Of a stretch of DNA of 64,000 bases, positions 17,526 through 27,200 are shown one piece after another. The stretch comes from Mycobacterium sp. Root135. GTDB lineage: Bacteria > Actinomycetota > Actinomycetes > Mycobacteriales > Mycobacteriaceae. Each line of letters starts with the position of its first letter. Position 1 is the stretch's first letter. Both the position numbers and the translations under genes were made by a program. The stretch lies in contig NZ_LMEZ01000008.1 in NCBI RefSeq assembly GCF_001426545.1, positions 62,001-126,000 of the forward strand, in the 5' to 3' direction. The notes beneath the pieces were generated by a model. That model was not told the origin of the DNA and did no database searches. It was given only the letters and a program-made list of their open reading frames with translations.

Positions 17526-18877
17526 ATGTCCACGGCGACAGCGTCTTTGAGCTCGAAGGAGCGCTTGGACGTGTTGTTCTCCGAGATGGAAGAACTCGCT
17601 GGGCAGCGCAATGCGATCGACAGCCGGTTGGTGGAGATCGCCGCGGAGATCGAGGGTGACGGGATCTGGGGTGCGACCGGCTGCCGGTCGGTGCCGGCGT
17701 TGGTGGCCTGGAAGTTGGGCGTCAGCCCGCATAGCGCGGAGACGATCGTGACCGCGGCGCGCCGTCTTGACGAGTTTCCGCGGTGTGCGGCGATGATGCG
17801 CGAGGGCCAGTTGTCGTTGGATCAGGTCGCTGTCATTGCCGAGCGGGCTGGCAAGGGTTCCGACGAGCACTACGCCCAGTTGGCGTCGGTTCCGACGAGC
17901 ACTACGCCCAGTTGGCGTCGGTGGCCACGGTGACCCAGCTGCGGATGGCGATCAAGCTGGAGCCCCGTCCCAAACCGGACCGCAAGCCCGAACCGGAGCG
18001 GTCGGTCAGAAAGACTGTCGGCGAGACACATACGACGTATCGGATCACGCTGCCGAAGCTGGAGGCCGCGAAATTCGACGCCGCCATGGATTCTCATCGT
18101 GATGCGTTGGTGGCGGAGTGGAAGCGTGACCACGCCGGCGACGACGGCGATATCGAATCCGATATCGAATCCGGCGGCGCGTACGGGGAGGTCTACGGCG
18201 GGGCTCGGCACGGGGAGAACCCCGAGGGCCCGTCGGTGCAGGTGCCGCCGTTCCCCAACGCCGTGGATGCGTTGATGAGTGTGGTGGAGGCCGGGTGGGA
18301 CAGTGACGTGGTACGTCGCCCGCATGGGCAGCACACCACCGTGGTCGTGCATCTGGACGTCGAAAGCCGCAATGCTGCTCTTCATTTGGGGTCGTTCCTG
18401 TCGGAGGAGGACCGTCGGTATCTGATGTGTGAGGCGGACTGCGAGGTGTGGTTGGAACGCCACGGCCAGGTGATCGGCTCCGGGCGGGCGACCCGCCAGA
18501 TCAGCCGCCGCCTGCGCCGCGCGCTCGAACACCGCGACCGCTGCTGCGTGGTCCCCGGCTGCGGGGCGACCCGCGGACTACACGCCCACCACATCAAGCA
18601 TTGGGAGGACGGCGGCACCACCGAACTCGACAACCTGGTGTTGCTGTGCCCGTTCCATCACCGCCTGCATCACAGTGGGGGCATCACCATCACCGGCCCC
18701 GCCGGGCAGCTGGTCGTGACCGACGCCGACGGCAAGACCCTCCACCCGGGATCGCTAGCGCGGCCACCGACTCAACCCCGACCATCGGTGAAACCGTGCC
18801 GCGGCCCGTTGGGGGAACGCGCCGAATGGTGGTGGTACACACCATTCGAACCGCAACCACCACCCTCGGAAGACTGA
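17526..18877 (+). pseudogene. DUF222/HNH endonuclease (13E12-type), frameshifted by a 32-bp tandem duplication
   Basis: Two overlapping frames together make one mycobacterial 13E12-repeat protein: an N-terminal DUF222 domain and a C-terminal HNH nuclease domain. Frame 1 (17526-17933) carries MSTATASLSSKERLDVLFSE onward. Frame 2 continues with ATVTQLRMAIKLEPRP and ends with the HNH block (RDRCCVVPGC, HAHHIKHWEDGG, NLVLLCPFHH). A 32-bp unit at 17858-17889 is repeated exactly at 17890-17921, shifting the frame. Removing one copy gives a single 439-codon gene reading ...GSDEHYAQLASVATVTQL.... A second, in-frame tandem duplication (12 bp) lies at 18149-18172. As it stands the HNH domain would not be translated from the normal start. 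Confidence 0.88.
17858..17921. repeat. Exact 32-bp tandem duplication inside the DUF222/HNH gene
   Basis: The unit begins TTCCGACGAG and ends TTGGCGTCGG, and occurs twice back to back (17858-17889 and 17890-17921) with no mismatch. The period of 32 is not a multiple of three, so it frameshifts the gene. The identity of the copies suggests a recent event, a reversible slippage switch, or an assembly error. Confidence 0.95.
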
Positions 18878-18913
18878 TGGTCCTACGAACGTGACGAGCG
18901 GTCGGGAAGAGAA

Positions 18914-19204
18914 CTACTCGGCGCCGACGCTCTCGCGGGTGACGAAGACGGACACGTAGCCGATCGGAATGCCGGTCAGCGCCGCGATGCACTCCCGCGC
19001 GGCCAGCTCGACCGTCGCACGCCGACGCGCGCGCGTCACGCCGCCGATCTCGGGAATCTGGATCAACCAGCCGTCGAACTCGCGGCCGATCTCGATGTCG
19101 AAGCTCTGTCCGACGGTGGGGCAGTTGACCCGAGGCGCGATGTGGTGCTGCCTACGAGAGCCGAAAGGGGTGTGTGCGCGCCGCAAGGTGGGCTGAAGAG
19201 GCAT
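18914..19204 (-). CDS. Small HicB-like hypothetical protein
   Basis: This is a 96-residue protein with a C-terminal part that reads FDIEIGREFDGWLIQIPEIG, followed by RRRATVELAARECIAALTGIP. This resembles the short beta-strand/alpha-helix HicB antitoxin-like fold (DxxGxWxxxxPE-x-pattern). No HicA toxin gene is adjacent, so it may be a solitary HicB-like domain. The ATG at 19204 has AGGAAA about 7 bases upstream; the in-frame extension to 19258 lacks a ribosome-binding site. The family call is tentative. Confidence 0.6.
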   Translation of the reverse strand: MPLQPTLRRAHTPFGSRRQHHIAPRVNCPTVGQSFDIEIGREFDGWLIQIPEIGGVTRARRRATVELAARECIAALTGIPIGYVSVFVTRESVGAE

Positions 19205-19342
19205 GAGAGATTTCCTGTGTCGGACGACGGACCGCGGGCAACAGTAGACCGTCGCCACCCCGAACGCCTAATCGGTCGACGACCGTGATATGCGCCGTCG
19301 CCCGAGGTCAACGCACCGTTCACCGCACCGATATCGGACGGT

Positions 19343-19912
19343 TCACTGGCAGTAGGACCCGGTCGCAAACATCAGCCCGCGCTGGTACAGCGGGTCCAAG
19401 CCCCTGGCGCCGACCACGGCGTTTCTGGCGGCCTCTAGATCGGCGAGGCAACTGGGCGAGTGCAGTGAATTCCATTGCGCCGCAATCTCGTCGACCATAG
19501 TGCGGTTGAGCCCGTCGATCGTGGTCCGAGACTCCGACAGGTTCGGCGCGGCGGTCGGAGCGGTGGCGGGGTCGAGCTTCCACTCGCTGAAGCGGCCGTA
19601 TTCGACGCCGACCGTTGCACTGATCTGGTCGCGGAACACCCTTTGCACGTAGCCGTCGTCGACGCCGTGCTGGCTGGCTTGTGCGGTCACCGCGTCGATT
19701 ACCTGTTGTTCACGCGCGGGGTCCTCGATCGACCCGCCCGTCGTCCACTTGGAGGCCGCCACCGGGTCGGCTATCTGAAGGCGTTGCGCGGCGGCGTCGA
19801 CGAGAGCGAAGAGGGGGCTCGGCACGTCGGCGGTGGCCGGTGCCGGGGTGGCAGTCAGAACCAGCGCGACGCCCACAGCGGTGGACGCGACGCGTGAGGC
19901 AAAGAAGTTCAT
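19343..19912 (-). CDS. Secreted chorismate mutase (AroQ-gamma type)
   Basis: This is a 189-residue exported chorismate mutase related to M. tuberculosis Rv1885c, converting chorismate to prephenate outside the cytoplasm. A signal peptide (about residues 1-28, cleavage near ATA-DVP) precedes an all-helical domain. Characteristic segments are LVDAAAQRLQIADPVAASKW, VQRVFRDQISATVGVEYGRFSEW, and a C-terminal DPLYQRGLMFATGSYCQ. The pair of Cys (in SPSCLAD and SYCQ) corresponds to the disulphide of the mycobacterial enzyme. The physiological role of this secreted form is not established. Confidence 0.9.
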   Translation of the reverse strand: MNFFASRVASTAVGVALVLTATPAPATADVPSPLFALVDAAAQRLQIADPVAASKWTTGGSIEDPAREQQVIDAVTAQASQHGVDDGYVQRVFRDQISATVGVEYGRFSEWKLDPATAPTAAPNLSESRTTIDGLNRTMVDEIAAQWNSLHSPSCLADLEAARNAVVGARGLDPLYQRGLMFATGSYCQ

Positions 19913-19949
19913 GTCGACACGCTAGCCAGAGCCACGGGTCGATACACGG

Positions 19950-19981
19950 CTGGGGACGTCGGCCGTAGCCGACGCCCCCAG
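19950..19981 (-). terminator. Hairpin downstream of the PGRS gene
   Basis: A 14-bp stem (left arm 19950-19963, right arm 19968-19981) closes a four-base CGTA loop. On the plus strand one position mismatches (A/C), but in minus-strand RNA that pair becomes G-U, so all 14 pairs form. This fits a terminator for the PGRS transcript ending at 20018. There is no U-tract, as is usual in mycobacteria. Confidence 0.65.
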
Positions 19982-20017
19982 GCGTTCACGGCGCCTATGC
20001 GCCGCGGTCATCAGTGA

Positions 20018-21943
20018 TTACGAAGAGGCTCCGTTGGCCCCGTTCGCTCCCGCGTTGCCACCTGCACCACTGGATCCGGCAGTGCCGCCGCCTCCGGTGG
20101 CTCCGGTGCTGCCCGTGCTACCGGTGGCTCCGGTGGCTCCGGTGCTGCCGGCGGTACCGTTCGAACCGGTACTTCCGCTGTGCCCGGTTCCGCCGAAGAT
20201 GCCACCGCTACCCGCGGTGCCCGCGCCGCCGCCCGAGCCTGCGCCGCCGCCTGCGCCACCGCTGGCGCCCGTTCCACCGGCACCACCCGCTCCGCCTGCG
20301 CCGCCGCTACCCGCAGCTCCGCCGGAGCCGCCGGTGGCCCCGGATCCACCGGCACCGCCCTGGCCACCCACACCGGTTCCGCCTGCACCCGTGCCCGCGC
20401 CGCCCGCGCCACCGGCGCCGCCGTTGCCGCCGGCAGCCCCGTTACCGCCGTTGCCGCCCGTCGCACCGGTACCGCCGGTTCCGCCGTTGCCGCCTGCCTG
20501 GCCGGTTCCGCCGCTGCCACCGTTGCCGCCCGTACCGCCGTTGCCAGCCGAACCGCCGCTACCGAACAGACCACCCTTTCCGCCGTTGCCGCCCGTACCT
20601 GCCGCGGTTCCGGACGTTCCCGCACCGCCTGCAGTGGTGCCGTTGGAGCCTGCCGTGCCGGCTCCGCCCGCGCTGCCCGTACCGCCAGCTTGGCCGGCCG
20701 CGCCGGTTCCGCCGTCGCCGCCGACACCGCCGCTTCCGCCCGTTGCTCCGCCGCTGATGCTGACAGCGGCGCCGCCCTTGCCTCCCGCGCCACCGTCAGT
20801 CGCGCCGGTTCCACCGTTGCCGCCGTCGGCTCCGTTGCCGCCGATCGCGACGCCGTTGACACCCGTAGTGGACGCCGCGCCGCCTGCGCCGCCCGCGCCA
20901 CCGTTGGCACCGTCGGTCCCGGGGGCGCCTATCGCGCCATTACCACCGGTGGCGACGGGTGCCGTACCCGCTACCGCGCCGCCGGCACCGCCCGCGCCGC
21001 CCGGATTTCCGGTGTTGCCGGGGAGACCGTCGCCGCCGGTGACCGTTCCAGCCGCACCAGCTGCGCCAGCTACGCCGGCCGCGCCGGCAGGTGCCGGGTT
21101 GACCCCGTTCGCGCCGTTCGATCCGATTGTCGTGCCGTTCGGACCAGTGGTCCCGTTGGCTGCTGCGCCGCCGGTCGCCGAGGTCCCTGCTGTGCCGTCC
21201 GTCCCGGCTCCGCCGACGCCGCCCGCGCCGCCGTGGCCGAACAGGGCCAGCAGTCCGGCGTTGCCGCCGTTGCCACCATTCGCACTGGTGCCGCCCGCGC
21301 CACCCGCGCCGCCGCTGCCCAGTAGTGCGAAGACGCCGGCGTTGCCGCCGTTGCCGCCTGCCGCTCCCGCGCCACCGGCGCCGCCCGAGCCGCCGTTTCC
21401 GAAGATGACGAACGTTCCGGCGTTACCGCCGTTGCCGCCCACTGCGCCGAGGCCACCGGTGCCGCCGGAGCCGCCCGAACCGAAGAACAGACCGCCCTTG
21501 CCGCCGGTGCCGCCGGCCTGACCGACCGCGCCCGACCCGCCGGTGCCGCCGTAACCGAAGAGCAATCCGGCGTTACCGCCGTTGACCCCGGTCCCGACTC
21601 CGCCGTTGGTGCCGTTGTGCACGAAGATGTTGACGATCGGGACCAAGCCGACCAGGTTGATGACCTGATACAGCGGGGTGAACTGAACCGGTCCGATGAA
21701 CGCAGCCGCCATCCCGGGGGACGTGGGAAGGTTCGTCGTCAGAAGGGTCCTTGCGCCGAACAAGGTGTCGCCCGTGGGCGCACACTGTGCCGGCAGGACG
21801 GGGCATCCCGTGCTGATAGCCGGAGATGGTGACTGACTTAGCACAGGCGCAGCCTGCGCGAGACCGGATCCGCAGGCAAGTGCGGCGCCGGCGCCGGCGA
21901 TGGCGATACTTGTGGCTATTGAGTACTGCGAGCTCTTCTTCAC
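20018..21943 (-). CDS. PGRS-type glycine-rich secreted protein without a PE domain
   Basis: This is a 641-residue protein with a Sec signal peptide (residues 1-~31, ending GLAQA-AP) and a short non-repetitive region with two Cys (residues ~32-115, TGCPVLPAQCAP). A very long Gly-Gly-X/Ala-rich stretch follows to the end, in the GGxGG pattern of mycobacterial PGRS domains. There is no PE domain; a conventional signal peptide replaces it, so Sec rather than type VII export is expected. A GTG start has GGGGAG seven bases upstream. The repeat also yields long Pro-rich shadow frames on the plus strand, which are not genes. Function is unknown; surface localisation is inferred. Confidence 0.82.
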   Translation of the reverse strand: MKKSSQYSIATSIAIAGAGAALACGSGLAQAAPVLSQSPSPAISTGCPVLPAQCAPTGDTLFGARTLLTTNLPTSPGMAAAFIGPVQFTPLYQVINLVGLVPIVNIFVHNGTNGGVGTGVNGGNAGLLFGYGGTGGSGAVGQAGGTGGKGGLFFGSGGSGGTGGLGAVGGNGGNAGTFVIFGNGGSGGAGGAGAAGGNGGNAGVFALLGSGGAGGAGGTSANGGNGGNAGLLALFGHGGAGGVGGAGTDGTAGTSATGGAAANGTTGPNGTTIGSNGANGVNPAPAGAAGVAGAAGAAGTVTGGDGLPGNTGNPGGAGGAGGAVAGTAPVATGGNGAIGAPGTDGANGGAGGAGGAASTTGVNGVAIGGNGADGGNGGTGATDGGAGGKGGAAVSISGGATGGSGGVGGDGGTGAAGQAGGTGSAGGAGTAGSNGTTAGGAGTSGTAAGTGGNGGKGGLFGSGGSAGNGGTGGNGGSGGTGQAGGNGGTGGTGATGGNGGNGAAGGNGGAGGAGGAGTGAGGTGVGGQGGAGGSGATGGSGGAAGSGGAGGAGGAGGTGASGGAGGGAGSGGGAGTAGSGGIFGGTGHSGSTGSNGTAGSTGATGATGSTGSTGATGGGGTAGSSGAGGNAGANGANGASS

Positions 21944-22196
21944 GTGAATTCTCCCCTTTGGGCGGCTCGATCGAGCCGTGATCTTGGCTTTTCTGCGGGT
22001 GACGCGTCATCCCTGATGGCGGTCGCGACCGGTGTCGCAAACACTGTGTCGTCTCTTTTCGCCGAGTGCTTCTGCATGTCAGCATACCGATATGCGTGCG
22101 TGCCTGCAAGAGAAAGAAGTGACGGAGCTAACGAGTTTCGTCATCAATTCGTTTGCCGGGGGGTCGTATGGGCGGCGTAGGGGATAGATTGACCCG

Positions 22197-22607
22197 ATGG
22201 CGGAGTCGACGTGGTGGCAGTACGTGCTCACCGTCACCGGCGGTGCCGCACAAAAGGACATCGCCGAGACCGCGGGAATCGATCAATCCAGCATTTCTCG
22301 CTGGCAACGCGGTACCACTACGCCGCGGGCTGAGGCGGTCGTCGCCCTGGCTCGGGCCTACGGACGCTCGCCGGTCGAGGCGTTGGTTGCCGCCGGCTAC
22401 CTCGAGCGCGACGAGCTCGGTGTCGTGGAACTGACGACGCTCACCGGTGATCTCAGCAGGGTGTCGGTTGACTCACTGCTAAGCGAGCTTCGGCGCCGGG
22501 TGCTCGGATCTCAGGATTCGCAGTCCTGGCCGGCTGGCTGGGCCGCCGACGACTCGAGCATGGGCGGGTCGCAATATCGCCAAGAGGGCGGCGATCTCGG
22601 TCGCTGA
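22197..22607 (+). CDS. XRE-family DNA-binding protein
   Basis: This is a 136-residue protein with an N-terminal Cro/C1-type helix-turn-helix: AQKDIAETAGIDQSSISRWQRGTTTPRAEAVVALARAYG. About 60 further residues without a recognised domain follow. It is divergent from the PGRS gene, with 253 bases between them, so it could regulate that gene. The ATG has no clear ribosome-binding site. The 3' end overlaps a possible small minus-strand ORF. Confidence 0.78.
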   Translation: MAESTWWQYVLTVTGGAAQKDIAETAGIDQSSISRWQRGTTTPRAEAVVALARAYGRSPVEALVAAGYLERDELGVVELTTLTGDLSRVSVDSLLSELRRRVLGSQDSQSWPAGWAADDSSMGGSQYRQEGGDLGR

Positions 22608-22634
22608 CAGGTCCTCGGGTCGCACCCGGGTCAT
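22479..22634 (-). CDS. Possible small hypothetical protein
   Basis: A short frame of about 51 residues reads MTRVRPEDLSATEIAALLAILRPAHARV at its start, which has the look of a genuine helical segment. It converges on and overlaps the end of the XRE gene by 129 bases. The same frame stays open further upstream to 22844, but that part looks non-coding. No convincing ribosome-binding site was found. It is reported as a weak candidate only. Confidence 0.25.
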   Translation of the reverse strand: MTRVRPEDLSATEIAALLAILRPAHARVVGGPASRPGLRILRSEHPAPKLA

Positions 22635-23654
22635 CACCTGCTCAAGCTCCCACCGCACGTGAGGATGTTCTGACCGCGTGGTGCTCGGGTTCGCATTGAT
22701 GTGGTCGCCTACCTTCGAAATGCCCTGCTCGCTGAGTTCATATGGAGGGCGGCAGGGATTGGGCCGACCCATGTCGCCGAACCACGAGTGGACTCGTGTA
22801 CGGGCGACGGTTCCAATCGTGCACCCTTCGAACGATATCCACAAGCAAACACGGTGACGGATTCTGCGTTTGCGACAAATTGGCGCTCACATCGTTAGCC
22901 GATGTTAGTTCGAGCGCCGGTGCGGCTGGGCTCGCCGCGGTGCATGAAGCCTGCAAGGCATCCCCGTCGAGCTCAAAGTCGTGTGTCGTCAGGACCGTCG
23001 TGCACCTGGCATTTCATCAAAAATTGCAGGTGAAGCTGGGTGCCGCGTGGCTGGTGGGGTCGTCGCCGGCCATGCGGCCACGCCCATGCGTCCGGCTGGC
23101 CGAAGGGCGTCACCAATTGGTAAGCGGCGTTTCGGTGTGGGCTGCGACGCCTCGGACACGTTGCCCAGAGCTACGCATCCGGCTGTCGGATGACGGCTCT
23201 CGCAAGGCCTGCAGCGAACGACATGTGAAACGATCTTGAAAACGGGCCGGTCGTTCCGTTAGTGGGGCGCAGCCGTGGACCGGCAATGTGCGCGGCGATG
23301 CCAGCCCGTCGGCGCGGAGGTCCGTTGGGTTGACGCGACCGTTTGCGTCGGTTCACGGGAGTCGTGGTGCGGCGCAGCGTGAAGGTGGGAGTGGCGGCGA
23401 CCTGCGCGCGGATCGTCGTCGGATGTCGGCGCCGATGACGCCATGGCCGCCGGTGTCGAGGCGGGTTCGGGCGCGCCGGTCACATCGAAGATTGGGAGAC
23501 GCAAACGCACTCGCGGGTCGTCATGCAGACGTGTCCGTCGTCGGCCGAGTGCGCGGCAGACACCGTGATCGTCGGTCGCCGCTGAAAACGGCGATTCTTG
23601 GACACGCGTCGACGTCGTCCTAGCCAAGCGGTGACCTCTCGGCAAACGCTCGGC
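22608..23654. other. Gene-poor stretch
   Basis: About 1 kb between the XRE gene and the HxlR gene holds only frames of unnatural composition, rich in Arg, Ser and His, on both strands. No known family, transposase fragment, tRNA or convincing promoter was recognised. It may be decayed sequence. Confidence 0.5.
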
Positions 23655-24143
23655 TCAGGTCGTGCGGTCGCGGCGCCGCACGGACGCCTCGATGCCTGCG
23701 GCGGTGACGACGTGCCCGTCCTCGCAACGCACGTCGACGACGATCGGGCTCCCGCAGTCGTCATGGGTCATGGCGATGCGACCGCCATCGGACCGCGTCC
23801 AGCGATTGCCCCACTGCATCAGGGCGAGCAGGGCCGGAAGCAGCTCCTCACCCTTGGGCGTGAGGTGGTAGTCCTCACGGCTCCGTTGTCCGGCAACGTG
23901 ATAGGGCCGCCGTTCGAGCAAGCCCTCGTCGACGAGCTCCTTGAGGCGCGCCGCGGTGATTCGTTCGCTCACCTGAGCCCGACGGACGAACTCGTCGAAG
24001 CGGTGGGCGCCGTAGAACGCCTCTCGCAGCAACAGCATGCTGGCGCGTCGCCCCACGACGTCGAGGGCGGCGGCCATCGTGCAATTGGCTGCCGACCAGC
24101 CGTCACGATCGGCGAGCGCACCCTTCAGCGTCATCGAACTCAC
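23655..24143 (-). CDS. HxlR family transcriptional regulator
   Basis: This is a winged-helix HxlR-type regulator of about 160 residues. The typical opening is CTMAAALDVVGRRASMLLLREAFYGAHRFDEFVRRAQVSERITAARLKELVDEGLLERRPY, followed by YHLTPKGEELLPALLALMQWGNRW. The C-terminal tail has CxDGHVV-like residues. It starts at a GTG (24143) or at an ATG nine bases downstream (24134); neither has a strong ribosome-binding site. It is divergent from the carboxylic acid reductase gene, with TGACTT half-sites between, and is the likely regulator of that gene. Confidence 0.88.
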   Translation of the reverse strand: MSSMTLKGALADRDGWSAANCTMAAALDVVGRRASMLLLREAFYGAHRFDEFVRRAQVSERITAARLKELVDEGLLERRPYHVAGQRSREDYHLTPKGEELLPALLALMQWGNRWTRSDGGRIAMTHDDCGSPIVVDVRCEDGHVVTAAGIEASVRRRDRTT

Positions 24144-24161
24144 AGTGTCATGATGCCATGC

Positions 24162-24205
24162 TGACTTGCCAGAGGTAAAGTCAGCGTCGTAGGGTCTGAC
24201 TTACC
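24162..24205. promoter_or_regulatory. Three TGACTT-type half-sites between hxlR and car
   Basis: TGACTTGCC at 24162, an inverted TGACTTTACC reading on the minus strand from 24183, and TGACTTACC at 24197 lie within the 108-base divergent region. The first two form a 22-bp inverted repeat. Their position suggests an operator for the adjacent HxlR protein, overlapping both promoters. This is inference from motif repetition. Confidence 0.55.
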
Positions 24206-24251
24206 CGGGGCGCAGTCAGCATGCAGGCGACCCACCAGACGCGAGGTGGCA

Positions 24252-27200
24252 ATGACGATCGACGTATCCCCCCAGGCCGCGGCAGTCGACCGCACCGCCG
24301 CACTCCTCGCGAAGGATCCGCAGATCCAGCGCGCCGCCCCGAAGCCCGACGTCGTCGCGGCCGCCCGCGCGCCGGGTCTGCGTCTCGCCGAGGTACTCGC
24401 CACCTTCGTCGACGGGTACGGGGACCGGCCGGCGATCGGCAGTCGGGCCCGCTCCGTCGTCACCGATCCCGGGACGGGCCGTCGCGTGGCCCTCCTACGG
24501 CCCGAGTTCGACACCACCTCCTACCGCGAGTTGTGGTCCGACGTCACCGCCGTCGCGAATGCGTGGAGCCAGGCCTCGGATGCGCCCGTCCGAGCGGGGG
24601 ACTTCGTCGCCACCATCGGCTTCGCGAGTGGGGACTACCTGACTGTCGACCTCGTCTGCGGCTACCTCGGCTTGGTCGCCGTGCCGCTGCAGCACAACGC
24701 GCCGGTGTCGCGGCTGCAACCGATCCTCGCCGAAACCGAGCCTGTGGTCCTCGCCGTCAGCGCCGCCTACCTCGACCTGGCGGTGGAATCGGCCCTGGGC
24801 AGCCCGTCGCTGCGGCGGTTGGTCGTCTTCGACTACTCAGCCGACGTCGACGACGACCGCGACCGGCTCGAGGCCGCAACGGCTCGGCTCGCCGCCGAAG
24901 GCATGGACGTCGTCGTGGAAACGCTCGGCGCCGCGGCTGAGCGGGGACGCGCCCTGCCGCAGACGCCCCCCTACACCGGCGGTGACCTGGACCGGCTCGC
25001 GATGATTCTGTACACCTCGGGCAGCACGGGTGCGCCGAAGGGCGCCATGTGGACCGAGAAGATGGTCGCCACCCTGTGGACGTTGCCGCTCAAGGCGCCG
25101 GACGCTCCGGTGGTCAACGTCAACTTCCTCCCGCTGAATCACCTGGGCGGACGGATCCCGCTGTCCTCGGCCTTCCAGGCGGGCGGCACGAGCTACTTCG
25201 TGCCCGAGAGCGATCTGTCGACGCTGTTCGAGGACTGGTCCCTGGTGCGGCCCACCGACGTCGGTCTGGTGCCCCGCGTGGTGGACATGCTGTTCCAGCG
25301 CTACCAGCATGGCGTGGAGCGGCTGGTGTCCCACGGGGTCGACGAGGCGACGGCCGACACCCTCGCCAAAGCCGAACTGCGCGAACACGTCTTCGGTGGC
25401 CGCGTCGTCGGCGGATTCGTCAGCACCGCACCGCTTTCCGCGGAGATGAAGACGTTCATCGAGTCCTGCCTCGACGCCACCCTGACCGACGCCTATGGGC
25501 TCACCGAGATCGGTGCCGTCACGTCCGACGGAATCATCGTGCGGCCCTTGGTGATCGACTACAAACTCGTCGACGTGCCGGAGCTCGGTTACTTCAACAC
25601 GGACCGGCCGTATCCACGTGGCGAGCTGCTGGTGAAGAGCAACGGCGCCACGCCCGGGTACTACAAGCGGCCAGAGGTGACGGCGGAGGTCTTCGACGCC
25701 GACGGGTACTACCGCACGGGTGACGTGATGGCGGAGATCGCCCCGGACCACCTCGTCTACGTGGACCGGCGCAACAACGTCATCAAGCTGTCTCAGGGTG
25801 AGTTCGTCGCGGTTGCGAACCTCGAAGCCGTCTATGCCGGTGCCCCCCTGGTGCGCCAGATCTTCCTCTACGGCAACAGTGAACGCGCCGCGCTGCTGGC
25901 GGTCGTCGTCCCGACCGAGGATGCGCTGGTGCGGTTCGACGGCGATTCCGCCGGGCTGAAGGCGGCGCTGCTGCAGACGCTGTCGCAGACCGCGCGCGAG
26001 GCGGAGCTGCAATCCTACGAGCTGCCCGCCGACATCCTGGTCGAGGAGACCCCGTTCAGCGCCGCCAACGGGCTGCTGTCGGGGGTGGGAAAGCTGTTGC
26101 GGCCCAAGCTCAAGGATCACTACGGCGCCGCGCTTGAGCAGACGTACGCCGACCTCGACGGTGCCAGGGCCGACGAGCTGCGTGCGCTGCTCGACGCTGC
26201 CGCCAGCCAGCCCGTCGTCGACTCCGTCGTGCAGGCCGCTCAGGCACTGCTGGGCATCTCGGGCAGCGGACCGGAGCCCACGGACAAGTTCCTCGACCTC
26301 GGCGGCGATTCGTTGTCGGCGTTGACGTTCTCCAATCTGCTGCAGGACGTCTTCGGCGTCGAGATGCCGGTGGGCGTGATCATCGGCCCGACGACGACGC
26401 TGGCCGACATCGCGGCGTACGTGGAGCGCGAACGCTCAGGGGAGTCGGCTGGTGCAACCTTCGGCAGCGCCCACGGTGTCGGCGCCACTGTGGTCCGTGC
26501 CTCGGATCTGACGCTCGACAAGTTCCTGCCGGCGGATCTGCTGTCCAATGCCGTTGCACTACCGCCGGTTTCGGCCGACGAACCGCGGAACGTCCTGCTC
26601 ACGGGAGCCAACGGCTACCTGGGCAAGTTCCTCGCCCTGGATTGGTTGCAGCGGCTGTCGGGCGTTGGCGGGACGCTGGTCTGCCTGGTTCGCGGCGACG
26701 ACGTACCGTCGGCGCGAGCCCGCCTGGAGGCGGTGTTCGATGGCGAGGACCCGGCGCTGCTCGACCAATTCCGTCGGCTCGCCGAGAAGCATCTGGTGGT
26801 GATCGTCGGTGACGTGGCCCAGCCCCGGTTCGGTCTCGACGAGGGTGCGTGGCAGCGGTTGGCGGACAACGTGGACCTCGTCGTGCACCCGGCGGCGCTG
26901 GTGAACCACGTGCTGCCCTACTCACAGCTGTTCGGCCCCAACGTCGTCGGCACCGCGGAGGTGATCCGGCTGGCGATCACCTCGCGGCGCAAACCCGTCG
27001 CCTACGTGTCCACCGTGTCGGTCGCGATGACCGTCGACCCGGCTCGCTTCGAGGAGGACGGCGACATCAGGACGGTCAGCGCCGAGCGCCCAGTCGACGA
27101 CTCCTACGCCAACGGCTACGGCAACAGCAAGTGGGCGGGCGAGGTTCTGCTCAGGGAGGCCCACGACCTCTGCGGCCTGCCCGTGACGGTCTTCCGGTCG

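Noticed and set aside
20034..21521. 495-residue Pro/Ala-rich frame on the plus strand
   Set aside because: It is the reverse complement of the PGRS repeat. The GGX codons become Pro/Ala codons, giving an artefactual frame.
22742..23239. 165-residue plus-strand frame in the gene-poor stretch
   Set aside because: It has Ser/Arg/Cys-rich unnatural composition, no ribosome-binding site and no domain. It is considered non-coding.
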